From Gossypium raimondii (taxonomy: Eukaryota; Streptophyta; Magnoliopsida; Malvales; Malvaceae): a stretch of DNA of 64,000 bases. Below the pieces are notes generated by a model. That model had not been told where the DNA came from. It made no database searches and saw only the letters and a list, made by a program, of their open reading frames with translations. Below, piece after piece: positions 27,367-39,855 of this stretch (its first letter is position 1; every line of letters begins with the position of its first letter). The position numbers and the translations under genes were made by a program. The stretch covers positions 8,680,001 to 8,744,000 of the forward strand of contig NC_068569.1 of NCBI RefSeq assembly GCF_025698545.1. Reading direction: 5' to 3'.

Positions 27367-27527
27367 TCAAACTGGAAGCTTAACACTGCCATCACCCAAC
27401 AGCCGTCTAAGTAATTGGTAGCAAAGTGACGCAAGTTTGATCATTCTACTTGAATTCGTAATTGCAGCAACATCAACTGGGAGCTTGAGTTGCAATGCAG
27501 CATCTTCTAAGGTGATGTTGTGCTCCC
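27367..27527 (-). pseudogene. Orphan exon-like ORF, unidentified
   Basis: On the minus strand an exon-like segment reads EHNITLEDAALQLKLPVDVA and continues through a Leu-rich helical stretch to a stop at 27367. Immediately upstream is a plausible acceptor (TGCTATGTAG before GGAGCAC at about 27527). The composition is protein-like, unlike the AT-rich surroundings, but no partner exon is visible upstream before the patatin gene at 28766. I do not recognise the family. It may be the last exon of a lost or relocated gene. Confidence 0.35.
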
Positions 27528-27529
27528 TA

Positions 27530-28765
27530 CATAGCAAATAAAACGTGAGTCTCCGGACATCACCTCTCAATCAAGGTGGATATAAAATCGACCCTAAGCT
27601 CAAACATTCTAATCAATGTTACTGTTCCAAATCCCGTGGCATCCACCCAACCTCTTTTCGTTTAGCTTTTTTTTCCTCCCTTTTCAGCTTTTTTTTTCTT
27701 TCTGTCAACTTATTTAAAAAAAATTTTAACACAGGTGTCGCCAATGTGTCGAGCAACATCAAAAAAAATATTTTGTTATCTCATATCCTATCTTTTAGTG
27801 TATTTAGTAGAAAAAACTGGTATTTTTGAAAATTTTATATAAAGTGTTGTTAATATGTCAAGCGATACCACTTAAAAAATTGTTATTTTTTCTCATGACA
27901 TTATTAGATATAATTTGTGACAAAGTGTAAGTGATGCCGCCTAACGGTGAGATGACACCCATATTCACTATAAATTTCAACTTATTCTCTTAATTAATCT
28001 TTACTTCATATTATTTTATTGTTTTTATAAAATAACCAACATGTAACACTATTTAAGTCTTCTAACAACCACACCACCTAAGTTTACAAAATTAAAAATA
28101 AATAAATAAGATAAGATTTGAAATTACCGCTTATCTTTACCTTGTTGACTTTCAGCACTGAATTTAGTTAATGGAAAAAGATTTTGAAATTTGAGGCTTT
28201 ACTACACATATTTGAAACCTGTTTAGGAAGCAAATTGTATTATTATCTAAATTAATTAATAGTGAAATTTAAAAATAAAAACAATGTCCCAGTATCAATG
28301 TAGGTGGTCCAGGTACATGAGCTATCTATGATTCTAAGTGCAAATTATGGTCGTCCCCAATTATAATATGTAGAACCCTACAATTAAATCAAGCATATTG
28401 TATATCTATAATGTAAAATGAGATATCTGAACGTGCCATCCATATCATAGAGTGAAAAATAAATGTAGTCCATTCCATCACCAATGAACTAAAACATATA
28501 TATTATGTCTGACTATACAATAATAATAATAATAGAACAGAAGCCTCTTCAGGCTTCTCTATTGTCTCAACTCTCAACCACCCCCACCCCCATATAAGAA
28601 CAAAACAATAGAAATAGTTAAGTACAGTTTACACTTTACAGCTCAGCTCGGCTCGGACACCGCTTAATATTATATTACTAGTATTAATTAATTATATCCC
28701 GAGCGGCAGCATTAGCCTGAAACGAATTAATAATGGCGTTGTAAAAATTGGGATGTGAAAGTGAA
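27530..28765. other. Spacer downstream of the patatin-like gene
   Basis: AT-rich with no supported exon. It contains a short AAT/TAA microsatellite near 28520-28535. The right end should include the 3' UTR of the leftward patatin-like gene. Confidence 0.5.
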
Positions 28766-30168
28766 TTAATTTTGATGGTCTAACGACCATGAAGACGGAG
28801 TTGAAGAAATTGTGGTGGCGGAGGCCGATGAGGTTCTGGGCGTTGCCGCTGACTGCTTCTGCTTCAACACCACCGTGGGGAGGATGCCGGTTTTCCTCCT
28901 TTCTTGCTCTTTGATTAACTCACCTCCCATCATCTCCAGTTTCTCCAAATTCGTCACCTCACTCCTCTTTTTCCCTTTGAAAAGATGCGACTCCACGTTT
29001 CTTTGACCCAGCATCTCCTTTGTAACGCTCATCACTGCATCGCTTTCACTATTTGGCTTAACGTTAGGGGTCCCCTGAATTCTCACGTACTTGCTTCCAT
29101 TTCCAGTTCCTCCGAATGCCATTGATACTGCTTGATCAACCTGTACATATGGTTCGTTAATTTCAGCCATGGGACGTACATTTTAGCTAGCTTTGATTAA
29201 TAATATGTTTCATTTTTCATATATGAATTAAGATTCATTTTTGTACTTACCATATCGGAAGCTCCCTCGCCGGCGATTCTAAGAAACCTTGTCGGGGGGG
29301 GAGTCAGAGTAGGGTCGCCGGAACCGAAACCGGACTCTCCATTCCCCAAAGACAGGACCAAAAGATCCTCCACCCCATTACAAAACGGGAACTCCTGCTT
29401 ATTATTCAGCACGTGTGTTATCGCCGCCGCAGCTGGATTGTTCATGGCCACCCCACCTTCTACCGCCAGGATCTTCGTCCTCTCATCCACTGACTTCATT
29501 CGCACTGCTCCCACAACCGTCGGATCAGCCGACGTTGCGTAGCACACGTCTTTCATCTTGAAATCATAACCGTCCATTTCCAATGCATCAGCGCGGGAAA
29601 ACAAGAATGGCGCGTTGGAACAGAGATCGTAGCAGGGTATCAAAATCGGCTTCAAGGTATCTTTCAAAGTCAGCTCCCCGAAAGTTTTGCTCAACAGTTT
29701 CTTCACCTTCGATGGACGGAAAAGTCGACGGAATATTCCCTGAGGCGAGGAGGGAAAGAGTTTCCGACGGTTTTTCAGAAGGAACTGAAGAGCTTGGTCG
29801 GCAGTAAAAATGGGAGCGCCGTTTTCAGCGCGAGTAAACAACAATGCGGCGAGAATCGCACCAGCACCAGAGCCTGCAACAACGTCGAAATACTGGGCAA
29901 TGACGACATTGGGATTCCCCGACTTTTGACGGAGAAAAGTCTGGAGGGTAAGGAGGGACTGGGCGGCCAATATACCATCGGAAAAGCTCCCACTGTCAAT
30001 GGATAGGATTCTTACTTTCCCGGAAAGCTGATTTCCAGATTTCAAGTGATCTTCTTCACGGGTTTTTGCAGCAGCATTATTCTCGTGAGCACCGAAAAGA
30101 AATTTGTTTTCAAGGATGGAGAAGATCTGGTTAGTAAGGGAGTCGACTTCGTTAATTAGAAGAGCCAT
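28766..30168 (-). CDS. Patatin-like protein, pPLAIII (PLP6/7/8-type) subgroup
   Basis: Two exons, complement(join(28766..29140,29251..30168)), 430 residues, 110-bp GT-AG intron in phase 0. Patatin-related phospholipases release fatty acids from membrane lipids; the plant class III members affect growth and lipid and cell-wall composition. Seen here: an anion-hole region (about 58-65) reading DSGSFSDG instead of a Gly-rich DGGG-type loop; GSGAG at 99-103, with Gly at the nucleophile position where canonical patatins have Ser (a G-x-G-x-G form is characteristic of class III); EGG at 237-239 where the catalytic Asp of DGG would be; then MNNPAAAAITHVLNNKQEFP and LLVLSLGNG, hallmarks of the subgroup. 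The C-terminal exon is polar and Ser/Thr-rich. The start is the ATG at 30168; the frame extends upstream without a better start. Whether it is an active hydrolase is uncertain. Confidence 0.92.
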
Positions 30169-30254
30169 CTGGTCAAACAATTAAAGATATGAGAATGAAA
30201 GAAAGGTAGAGGTGTTTTACTTTTAATTTGTTTGGACTCAAGATGGGAGAGAAT

Positions 30255-30286
30255 GGGAATTGGAATTGGAATTGGAATTGGAATTG
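30255..30286 (+). repeat. GGAATT hexanucleotide microsatellite upstream of the patatin-like gene
   Basis: About five tandem GGAATT units lie roughly 90-120 bases upstream of the patatin-like start codon, in its promoter or leader. A TA-rich run (about 30326-30340) follows further upstream. Confidence 0.85.
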
Positions 30287-30597
30287 AAAGAAGTAGACAA
30301 GTTGATTGGACTTTGGAGACCTTACATATATATATATACTATCTACACGGTGATGGAATTGGAAGACGACTGAATAATAGATAAAATTAAAAGGAAAAAA
30401 ACAAAAAAGAGTAAAATTGTCGACTGTTGAGGAATTCGTGCGTTTATTTTTATTATATTTTATTATAAAGGAAATTGAGAGAGAGAGAGAGAGAGGAAGG
30501 GTCCAGGAACATTCTTTACACTGAAGATTAATCGGCGAGTTTTTGTTTGTAAACTCGCTATGCAGTTAGAATTTAAATTAGAATAGTATTTTATTTA

Positions 30598-31716
30598 GGA
30601 TAAATTCTACAAAATAACCACTCCATTATTAAAATTTTTCATTTAAGTATTCATGTTACTAGTTTGGTCATATTGGTTATTTCAGTTAAAATCACAAGCT
30701 GACGTAAAAGTTAAAAAGTGGTATAATAATAAATTTAGCTTTCGACTTTTACATATTATATCGATTTAGTCATAATTTTAAAAATCAACCTCGAATTTAC
30801 AAATGTTCTTAATTTGATCATATTTCTAAAAAATTCAAATAAATATATAAAAATACATAAATATTTTCAAAAAAATATAATAAGAAATTTAAATTTTATA
30901 TTAATATTAAATAAATATAATCATATTAATCTTAAATAAAATAAAATCCCCTACCCTGTCTCTCTCCCTCTCCTCGTCCCCCCACCCCCGTCTCTCTCTC
31001 TCTGCTGCTAATCCTTAATTTGCAGCAGCAGTTGTAACTAAATACATATGATCTCTTCAGCTTACCTCTAAGGCTCTAACTAAATGTAGCTTCAAAGAAT
31101 GTTATTTTCCTCTATTTTTTCTTGTAATTCCCGGACCACTTTATACCATTTATCATTTTGTAGCTTTGCCTCACCCGTCAGTTCTGGAGCTCTTAAAACC
31201 AGGCTAACTACACGGCTTTGCAATTGGGGTTCATTACAGTATGTCCATTATGCTCAACTCGAGGTTTAATATAACTCTCACGAAAAAAACTATTCAGTTT
31301 TATTGTGTACCAAAGTATTTACTTTGCCAAATGAGCGTGAAAGATATTAGGATGTGATTATATTTGGACTGTTAAATATAATTATATTTATTTAATATTA
31401 ATGTAAATTTTAATTTTATTATTATATTTTTGAAAATATTTATATATTTTATATATTTCTTTAAATTTTTAGAATTAGGATCAAATTGAGAATATTTATA
31501 AATTTTAAGGATTAATTTTTAAAATTATGACTAAATAGATATAATATATAAAAGTTGAAGACTAAATTTATTATTGTACTGATTTTTTAATTGTCATGTT
31601 TTTGTGATTTTAACGGAAATAACTAAATTTGTCAAATTATGTAACGTGAGTATTTTTATTTTAAATACCTAAAATAAAAAATTTCAATAGTTGAATGACT
31701 ATCTATATAAATTACC
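30598..31716. mobile_element. Large inverted repeat (foldback/MITE-like element)
   Basis: The left arm (about 30598-30950) reads closely as the reverse complement of the right arm (about 31352-31716). For example, CACAAGCTGACG and AATTTAGCTTTCGACTTTTA on the left correspond to inverted counterparts near 31560-31620. Arms are about 350 bp and AT-rich, with a unique middle of about 400 bp that contains a CT-rich stretch (30955-31005). The outer ends read GGATAAATT and AATTACCC, compatible with terminal inverted repeats. I see no clear target-site duplication and no coding capacity. Confidence 0.7.
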
Positions 31717-32529
31717 CGCATTGTCCTTTTAGTACTAAAATATTATGTCCTTTGTTTTTCTTTAATTTAAATTTTATGCTTTTGCATTTGGACTGTACCT
31801 GGTCAAGCTAATAAAAATAAAGTGATCGCCGCATTCATTTTTATTTTTACTTTTTCTTCTCTCTGGTCTTGGCCTTCCTTAAGTTTGAAATTTTAAATTC
31901 TCCTTTTATTTTCTTCCTTTTTCTTTTTTCTTTTCTTTTTCCTTCTACTTTCTTTTCTTCTCCTTCCCTCATTTATTTTTTAAATTGCAGGCAAAAAGAA
32001 AATTCCGTATTTTAAATTAAAAACGTTCCTTTATGTACTCTCCATTTTCCTCCCCAAAAATAGTGTTTTTTAATTTTTTATGTTCGTTTATAATTTATGC
32101 TTAAAGTTTGTGGTTGATCCTCCCAACAACACTAGTTGTTGATAAATATGATTTTTATTTATATTCATTTGATAAGTTAGAAAATTTATTATAAATTGTT
32201 TTTTATTTGGATGAAATAGTGATTAAACTCCTTCCTAATACCCATTTGGTACAAGTTTAGATTGTATTACTCTCATCTTCTGCCCTTAATGTTGTATAAA
32301 AAATATTATAAACAATATAAAATGTACCAAAAATTATTATTTATTTAAGAAGCAACATAGACAAATAATTATGAATTATAAGGACCTGCAATTGCAATTT
32401 GAACCCTATGGTGAACCCTTATTTTGCCAAGTAGCTTGCCACCTACTTCGCACTCTGCCTGATATGTGTTATTCGAACATCCCAGTCGTGACCTCACAGA
32501 TCTTTTATATGACTAACTAAGGCCAGATT
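31717..32529. other. AT-rich spacer
   Basis: No supported gene. The segment contains a T/C-rich tract (about 31840-31975) and otherwise featureless AT-rich DNA. Confidence 0.5.
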
Positions 32530-32760
32530 ATTTGAAGCAAACTAGCCATCATTCAACAGTTGAACAGCCTGGGAATTATCACATTCCTCCACTATCTTCT
32601 TGAAGCCCTCCTCCCAAGCAATAGAGAGGCCATGAAAAATGCTCCATAATTTCGCCTCTAACACTGAACTAATTCAGACATGTTTAGAGAAACCAACTAG
32701 TTAGTTCCCAAACTCGTCCCTGATCACGTCATTAGAATTCAGCTTAATCCAATCTTTAAT
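32530..32760 (-). pseudogene. LINE-derived RNase H-like (RVT_3) fragment
   Basis: Read on the minus strand, the segment gives WIKLNSND, then LVGFSKHV, then SVLEAKLWSIFHGLSIAWE, followed by GFKKIVEECD. This is the order typical of the RNase H-like domain at the 3' end of plant LINE ORF2. Two in-frame stops interrupt it and nothing else of a LINE remains next to it. It is a dead fragment. Confidence 0.75.
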
Positions 32761-35010
32761 TAATTTATATAATATATATCAATGTGACATCTATTTTCAT
32801 TTGAAGGTTCATGAATTTAAAATTACGCCTCCCAATAATGCCTTCTTTAATGTTTGAATTCAATATCTCCCTTTAAAAATACAATATATATACAATAAAC
32901 TCTTTCTATAATAGCCCCAATTGTTTGTCCAGATTTTGTCTGCTATAGAAAAGTGTATGCTATACACTTATAACATATTGTTATAAAGAGATAATCATTG
33001 TAAGCTCATCATAAATTTACATCGAAAATTTTCATAAAAAGGGAATTACTTTCAAAAAGAAAGAAAGTGGGAATCAAATCAACAAAATTAAAAGAGGTAT
33101 AATATGCAACTTAAATCTAATAAGTCCAATTAACCGATAGTCATCAAAATAAATAAATTAATTTACCACGAGTTACTAAATTCTAATAATTAATTTATAA
33201 GTTTATTATGTTCCAAATTTATAGTAGAATATTTAATCGGGAACTTAATAGTTTATCGAATTAATATTTTAATTCCACTCATCATTTTCATTTAATTAAA
33301 TATAAATAATAGCTTTCTTGAAGTGAAATATAATCATTTTATTGAAAAATATTTTAATTAAGATCATTTTCATTTAATAAATGATAATTAATAGGCTTTC
33401 TTATATGAAATAGTTATAATTTTACTTAAAAATTTAGACAATATATTGATATAGAGAACTAGTTTAATAAATAACGTCTTCATAACTAAATATATTATTG
33501 TAAGTAAAATATAAATACTTAACTATTATAATGAAATGTTGTTATAATGGATAATTATATTGTTATAGATAATGTTAATTGTACGGTACTATCATACATC
33601 AAATGAAACTATTTGCGGGATATGAACTGTAATAATTACCAAAACATTAACAAATATTGAACCAAATTATAGTCCAACGATATATGTATGTTTCTTTGAT
33701 AGGAAATCTATAATTTATGTACAAATTGGAGAAGGAGGAGAGAGGGTGTCACAAATTTCTATACATAAAACTCCACACACTCGTAGTCCGTACACAAGCA
33801 TTTCAAATATCTAATGAATCAAGCAGTAGCATCTCCTTCATATTTCTTTCGTTTTAACCATTAAAATTGTGTCAAGTCGTAGACATAGCCGTGCTATTTA
33901 ATGGATGCTACCCTACAAAGTAAAGGCCGTGGTGGTGGTGAGAGAAAAAATCCCAGTAGGCCCATGGAAGATCATGTGCTACTGCTCTCGCTCTCTATTT
34001 TATGGTGGACCCAACATAAGAATTATTTGATGAATGCATGTCTGGTTTGTTGTACCGACAGTTTTATTACTGACTACTGCCATCAATAATATATATTTAT
34101 ACTCTCTATCCTCTTTTTTATCCTTAATAATTTTGGTTTTTGACTTGTAAAGATATTAGTAATGCTACTCATGAATAAATATTGTGGATTTTATGAGTCA
34201 ATGGGTCCGTACGACAGCGTAGGACTAGGGATATATGTCTACTTTTTCATCCATTCTATCTATTTCTATGCCCGTAGTTTTGACTCCCTCCTGGAAGTTT
34301 CAACTCGACACATTAGTCTTTTCCGTCAGATTTTTAGTGTCCACATTCATCATCATATCTTACCACCTGCCACTGCAAATCTTTTCTTCTTTTCTATTTT
34401 ACTCCTCTTATTTTAACCAATTAACACTAGTAATGAGATATTTTGAAAATATGTATATTATTTTTGTCAAAATTAATTCACTCTTTTTGAATGTATGTGA
34501 AAGAGTGTTTTATTTTATGAATAAATATTAAATACTTAAATGTATGCTTAAAGACGAAGTAAGTAATCACTACACCATATCTTATAATTAAAAATATATA
34601 TAAATTTTGTACATTTTCATATTTGATGAAGTGTTGTAGCTTTACATATCGATAATAAATTTTATGATATATATAATAATATAATTATTATAACTTTTAA
34701 GCTTCTATATTTGAACATTCATTCTTTTAATAGATATGAATCGAGTCTATTTTGAAATAGTTGCTCGTAACATGTGCCTATAATAGAATTAAGATTATGT
34801 TACACCGAATGTGAAAGTTAACAGAACTTTTAATGATTAAAATAAATAAATTTTGGATTAAGTACGAGATATCAGAATTGGAGTTTATTCTTTTCCCCGT
34901 TACCTTACACCGTTAGAGTTTGTCAGTTGCCAATCTCGCATATGCATGAAGCTACCTTATTTTCCCATATAGTCAATCCTAAGAATGATCACATAGTTGA
35001 ATTTCATAAG
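32761..35010. other. AT-rich spacer, possible MITE remnants
   Basis: No supported gene. Around 32895-33000 and 33500-33590 there are TATAACA/TGTTATA-rich stretches in opposite orientation that may be the ends of a decayed MITE. Small ORFs at 33901-34089 and 34162-34531 show no recognisable protein character. Confidence 0.4.
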
Positions 35011-35015
35011 TATAT

Positions 35016-35285
35016 TATTAAAGATATCAACACCAACACGTGGTCATTTGTTGATCAAGTTTATCTCTATATTTTCTTTGTTTATTTATTAGCTATTTTT
35101 GGTTACTTAGTTGTTTGGTTGTTACTAAATTTTTAGTGGATATGTTTTCCCTATAAATAGGTCTTTGCTAAGCCTATAATTATACAGTCATTTCAATGAA
35201 TAATATCATCATTCCTTTGCAGTCTTACTCTTCCTGTGAGTTATATGTTCTTTCTTTTCGTCATTTGTCAGCTATTAGATCTACA
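35016..35285 (+). repeat. 5' LTR of copia element 1
   Basis: 270 bp, running from TATTAAAGATATC to TCTACA. The canonical leading TG has become TA in both LTRs. A promoter-like CTATAAATAG sits at 35151-35160. The copy lacks an 8-bp segment (about AGAACACC) present in the 3' LTR. Confidence 0.92.
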
Positions 35286-35288
35286 ATC

Positions 35289-35300
35289 TGGTATCCGAGC
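35289..35300 (+). other. Primer-binding site of copia element 1
   Basis: TGGTATCCGAGC, three bases after the LTR, differs by one base from the usual plant copia site complementary to initiator methionine tRNA. Confidence 0.85.
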
Positions 35301-37203
35301 TAGGTTCTCCTGGGCGCTGTCAGGATGGGCGATTTTCAAGTGGTTGGTGGAATCAAGAAACTCAACAATCAAAACTACAATTCTTGGTCTACATACATGA
35401 TGTCGTACTTGCAAGGTCAAGACTTGCGGGAATTAGTAAATGGAAATGAGGTTATGTCGCCAGAAGCAGAAGACACGAATGGTGTCTTACAGAAGTGGAG
35501 TATCAAAGCGTGTAAAGCGATGCTCGCCTTGAAGACCACAGTCGAAGAAGATGTGCTAGAGCATATACATGATGCCAAAACTCCGAAGGAAACTTGGGAT
35601 ACGTTTGCCAAACTATTCTCAAAGAAGAATGATACGAAGCTCCAACTCTTAGAACGTGAGTTGCTGTCGGTGTCAAACGCGACATGACGGTCTCACAGTA
35701 TTTTCATAAAGTAAAGACGCTATGCCAAGAGATTTTTGAGTTGGATTTGGAAGCTCCTATTGGTGATACTAAGATGAAACGAATCATCATTCATGGTTTG
35801 AAGCCAGAATTCAAGAGTTTCGTTGCTGCCATACAATGATGGTGAATTCAGCCGTCGCTTGGAGAATTCAAAAATTTGCGAGCTGGTCAAGAAGCATTAG
35901 CTAAGCAAATGGGAAGATTCTCGTTAAAGAAGGAAGAAGAGGCACTCTATGCCAATAGAGGCAGGTAGAATTCCAAGCAACATACCACCAGTAGATCCAA
36001 AAAGAATAATGACAAGGCAGGAAGTCATCAAGGCGAAGAGAGTATTCGTAGAGGGGGAGCTTCGAAAAATCAAGACAACGGTAAAAAGTTTGACGGGAAC
36101 TGCTATAATTGCGGGAAGAAGGGTTACATGGCGAAAGCTTGTTGGTCGAAGAAAAAATCTGTAGAGAGTAATGTAACTGCTTCCAAAAGCGAAGATGAAT
36201 GGGATGCTGAGGCACTATTTATAGCAACAACATCTAAAAATATTGATTACAAGAAAGATTGGATCGTCGACTCGAGATGCTCAAATCATATGACGGGTGA
36301 TAAAGAGAAGCTGCAGAACCTGTCAGAGTATAAGGGAAGCTGGGTGGTTGTAGCAGCGAACAACTCAAAGTTATCGATAGCTCACGTCGGTAATACGGTA
36401 GTCTTTCCTCAACATAGAGATACTGAGGTGCCACTCTAAAATATCTACCATGTCCTAGGTTTGAAGAAAAATCTTCTTTCGGTGGCACAGTTAAACATCT
36501 TCTGGCCATTTTGTTCTATTTGGTCCACAGGATGTGAAGGTGAATCGAAACCTGGAGGTTATAGAAGAACCGGTGATGAAGGGACAGAGGTTGGAATCAG
36601 TCTATGTAATGTCTGTAGAAACCGCATACGTAGACAAGACAAGAAGGAATAAAAAGGCAGACGTGTGGCACATGCAGCTAGGTCATGTTAGCTATTCCAA
36701 ATTAGATGTGATGATGAAGAGGTCAATGTTGAAGGGACTTCCACAACTTGAAGTGAGAAAAGACACGGTGTGTACATGTTGTCAGTATGGAAAAGCACAC
36801 CAGTTACCGTACGAAGAGTCCAAATTTAAAGTGAATAAACTATCAGAGTTGGTCCACTCTGATGTGTTTTGACCAGTTAAACAAGCTTCTATTGGTAGGA
36901 TAAAATACATGGTGACTTTCATTGACGATTTCTCAAGGTATGTGTTGATTTACCTCATGAAGGAGAAATCTGAAACTCTTTCAAAGTTCAAAGAAGTATC
37001 AAAAGCGGAAGTTGGCAAAAGAATTCGTTGTCTACGTAGTGACAATGGAGGAGAGTATACCTCAGACGAGTTTTGTGATTTCCTTCAAGAATGCCAAACA
37101 CACCATCAATTCACATGTGCTAGCACTCCACAACAAAATGGCGTAGTAGAAAGGAAGAATAGGCATCTGGTAAAAATTTGTCCAAGCATGTTCACGCGAA
37201 GAA

Positions 37204-37623
37204 TGTACCAGGACGTTTTTGGGCAGAAGCAATGAGGACGGCTGCATTTGTAATCAATAGGCTTTCTCAACAAAGGTTATGTTTTATTTCACCTTTTGAA
37301 AAATTTTGCAACATGAAACCTTCAATTAGTTATTTCAGAGTTTTCGGATATGTTTGCTATGTATTTGTACCTGATTATTTACGTAGCAAAATAGACAAAA
37401 ATTATGCAACGTGAAACCTTCATAGTGTACCAGGACATTTTTGGGCAGAAGCAATGAGGACGGCTGCATTTGTAATCAATAGGCTTCCTCAACAAAGGTT
37501 ATGTTTTATTTCACCTTTTGAAAAATTATGCAACATAAAACCTTCAGTTAGTTATTTTAGAGTTTTCGGATATGTTTGCTATGTATTTGTGCCTGATCAT
37601 TTACGTAGCAAAATAGACAATAA
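37204..37623 (+). repeat. 222-bp tandem duplication within copia element 1 pol
   Basis: The stretch beginning TGTACCAGGAC at 37204 recurs at 37426. The copies are about 95% alike by eye, the second ending near 37623. The period is 222 bp (74 codons), so the duplication itself keeps frame, but the first copy has later acquired a stop at 37412-37414. Confidence 0.92.
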
Positions 37624-39566
37624 GGTTGTTAGATGTATTTTTGTAGGATATGACAATCAAAGAAAAGGGTGGAGATGTTGTAACCCGACTACTAGAAAGT
37701 GCTACACTTCCCGGAATGTGGTGTTTAATGAAACTTCTTCATGGTGGTCCTCAGACAATGAAGTATTACCAGACTCAGATGGTTTTAAATACGTGGTGCA
37801 ATCTTCTTAAATCCAATTAGGTTTAGATAAAGCTAAAGATGTAGATGACGAAGGCAATGTCGAATAAGGTGTAGCTCAAAGTCCTTGGCAAACTAGTGTG
37901 TATCAACAACCTAGCAAACAAGATGAGCCTAATGCAATGGAAACACAAACTTCACTAAGAAGGTCAACAAGAATCAGAAAGTCAAATCCAAAATATGCCA
38001 ATGCTGTCATAGTGGAAGAAGCAGATGCAAAAGAGCCGGAGACATTCGAGGAAGCGTTCCAGAATCCAGGATAGATTAAAGCTATGGAAGAAGAAATTGC
38101 CGCACTAGACAGAAATCAGACTTGGGAGCTCGTGCCAAAGCCAAAAGATGTTAAGCCTATTTCTTACAAATGGGTATACAAGATAAAATGCCGCACAGAT
38201 GGATCAATAGAGAGACACAAGGCTCGCCTGGTAGCTCGAGGGTTCTCTTAATAATATGAACTAGACTATGATGAAACGTTTAGTCCAATTGCAAAGTTTA
38301 CAACTGTACAAGTCCTATTAGCACTTGCAGCTTTCAAAAATTAGAATTTGTGGCAAATGGACGTGAAGAATGTATTTTTGCATTGGGAGCTGGATCGAGA
38401 GGTCTACATGGACCAGCCGATGGGCTTTCAGAATCAAGATCATCCTGAGTGTGTGTGTAAGCTACGGAAGGCGCTTTATGGACTAAAACAAGCACCAAGG
38501 GCTTGGTATGGTAAGATTGCTGAATTTCTTACTCATAGTGGTTATTTGGTGACAGGTGCGGATGCTAGCCTGTTCGTCAAAGCTAAATGAGAGAAACTAG
38601 CTATTGTGCTAGTATATGTGGATGATTTAATCACCACAGTAGATTGTGAAGAAATTTTTCGAACCAATGAGAACTTGTCAATTCGCTTTTAGATGAAAGA
38701 ACTTGGACAGCTCAAGCATTTTCTTGGTATAGAGGTCGATTATTCTCAAAAATGAATATTTCTTCATCAGCAAAAGTATTCCAAATATTTGCTGAATAAG
38801 TTTGGAATGCTTCAGTGTAAGCCAATCTCAACGTCAATGAAGCCAAACGCCAAAATATGTGCTCATGAAGGGAAAGATTTAGAAGATGCTACAATGTACC
38901 GGCAGTTGGTAAGAAGTATTATCTACTTAACTTTAACAAGACCAAATATTTCTTTTGCAGTTGGTGTGATGAGTCGGTACATGCAACATCCAAAGAAGCC
39001 TCATTTGGAAGTAGTTCGTCGAATTCTGAGATATGTGAAGAATACGGCAGGCTATGGTATTATGCACAAAAGAGGTGGAGGTTGTAAACTAGTTGGCTAT
39101 TGTGATGCTGACTATGCAGGTGACCATGATACTCGACGCTCAACTACCGGGTATGTTTTTATGCTTGGGTCGGGAGTAATTTCTTGGTGTAGTAAAATAC
39201 AACCAACAGTGTCTTTTTCAACCACCGAAGCGGAGTACCAAGCAGCAGCGATGGCAGCTCAAGAGAGCAGTTGGCTTATGCAACTAATAGAGGACTTGCA
39301 TCAACCAATAAGTTATCCGATTCCTCTGTATTGCGATAATTTGTCAGCAATACGTTTGGTAGAGAATCTAATTTTTTATGCAAGAACTAAGCATGTAGAG
39401 GTGCATTACCACTTTATCCGAGAGAAAGTCTTGCAAGAGGAGATTGAGTTGAAGCATGTTAGAACGAAAAATAAAGCTGCAGATTTGTTTACAAAAGGCT
39501 TGAGTGGCAACAAGTTCGAAAGCTTCTATCATCAGCTGGGCGAGGCAAACAAAGAAGAAGCTGATG

Positions 39567-39577
39567 TTGAGGGGGAG
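39567..39577 (+). other. Polypurine tract of copia element 1
   Basis: TTGAGGGGGAG lies immediately before the 3' LTR, the usual plus-strand priming site. Confidence 0.85.
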
Positions 39578-39855
39578 TATTAAAGATATCAACACCAGAA
39601 CACCAACACGTGGTCATTTGTTGACCAAGTTTATCTCCATATTTTCTTTGTTTATTTGTTAGCTATTTTTGGTTACTTAGTTGTTTGGTTGTTACCAAAT
39701 TTTTAGTGGATCTTTTTTGCCTATAAATAGGTCTTTGCTAAGCCTATAAATATGCACTCATTTCATTGAATAATATCATTATCCCTTTGCAGTCTTATTC
39801 TTCCCGTGAGTTATATGTTCTTTCTTTTTGTCGTTTGTCAGCTATTAATTCTACA
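39578..39855 (+). repeat. 3' LTR of copia element 1
   Basis: 278 bp, the partner of 35016-35285, with the same ends. It contains the CTATAAATAG promoter-like core near 39720 and the extra 8 bp near its start. Confidence 0.92.

Larger units (their letters stand above)
35325..39583 (+). pseudogene. Degenerate copia gag-pol of element 1
   Basis: Recognisable in order: Gag N-terminal region (35325-35690, then a frameshift); a CCHC-type zinc knuckle at 36101-36142 whose His is Tyr; protease with active-site DS followed by Arg instead of Gly (36269-36277); pre-integrase HH-CC region (about 36660-36800); a TGA at 36870; integrase core (36909-37235); a 222-bp duplicated stretch (37204-37623); reverse transcriptase with YVDD intact at 38615-38626 but stops near 38250, 38341 and 38588; and RNase H (38789-39583) with intact-looking [10 protein letters not shown] and an SFSTTEAEY block. 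At least six disabling lesions are visible, so no functional polyprotein can be made. Confidence 0.92.
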
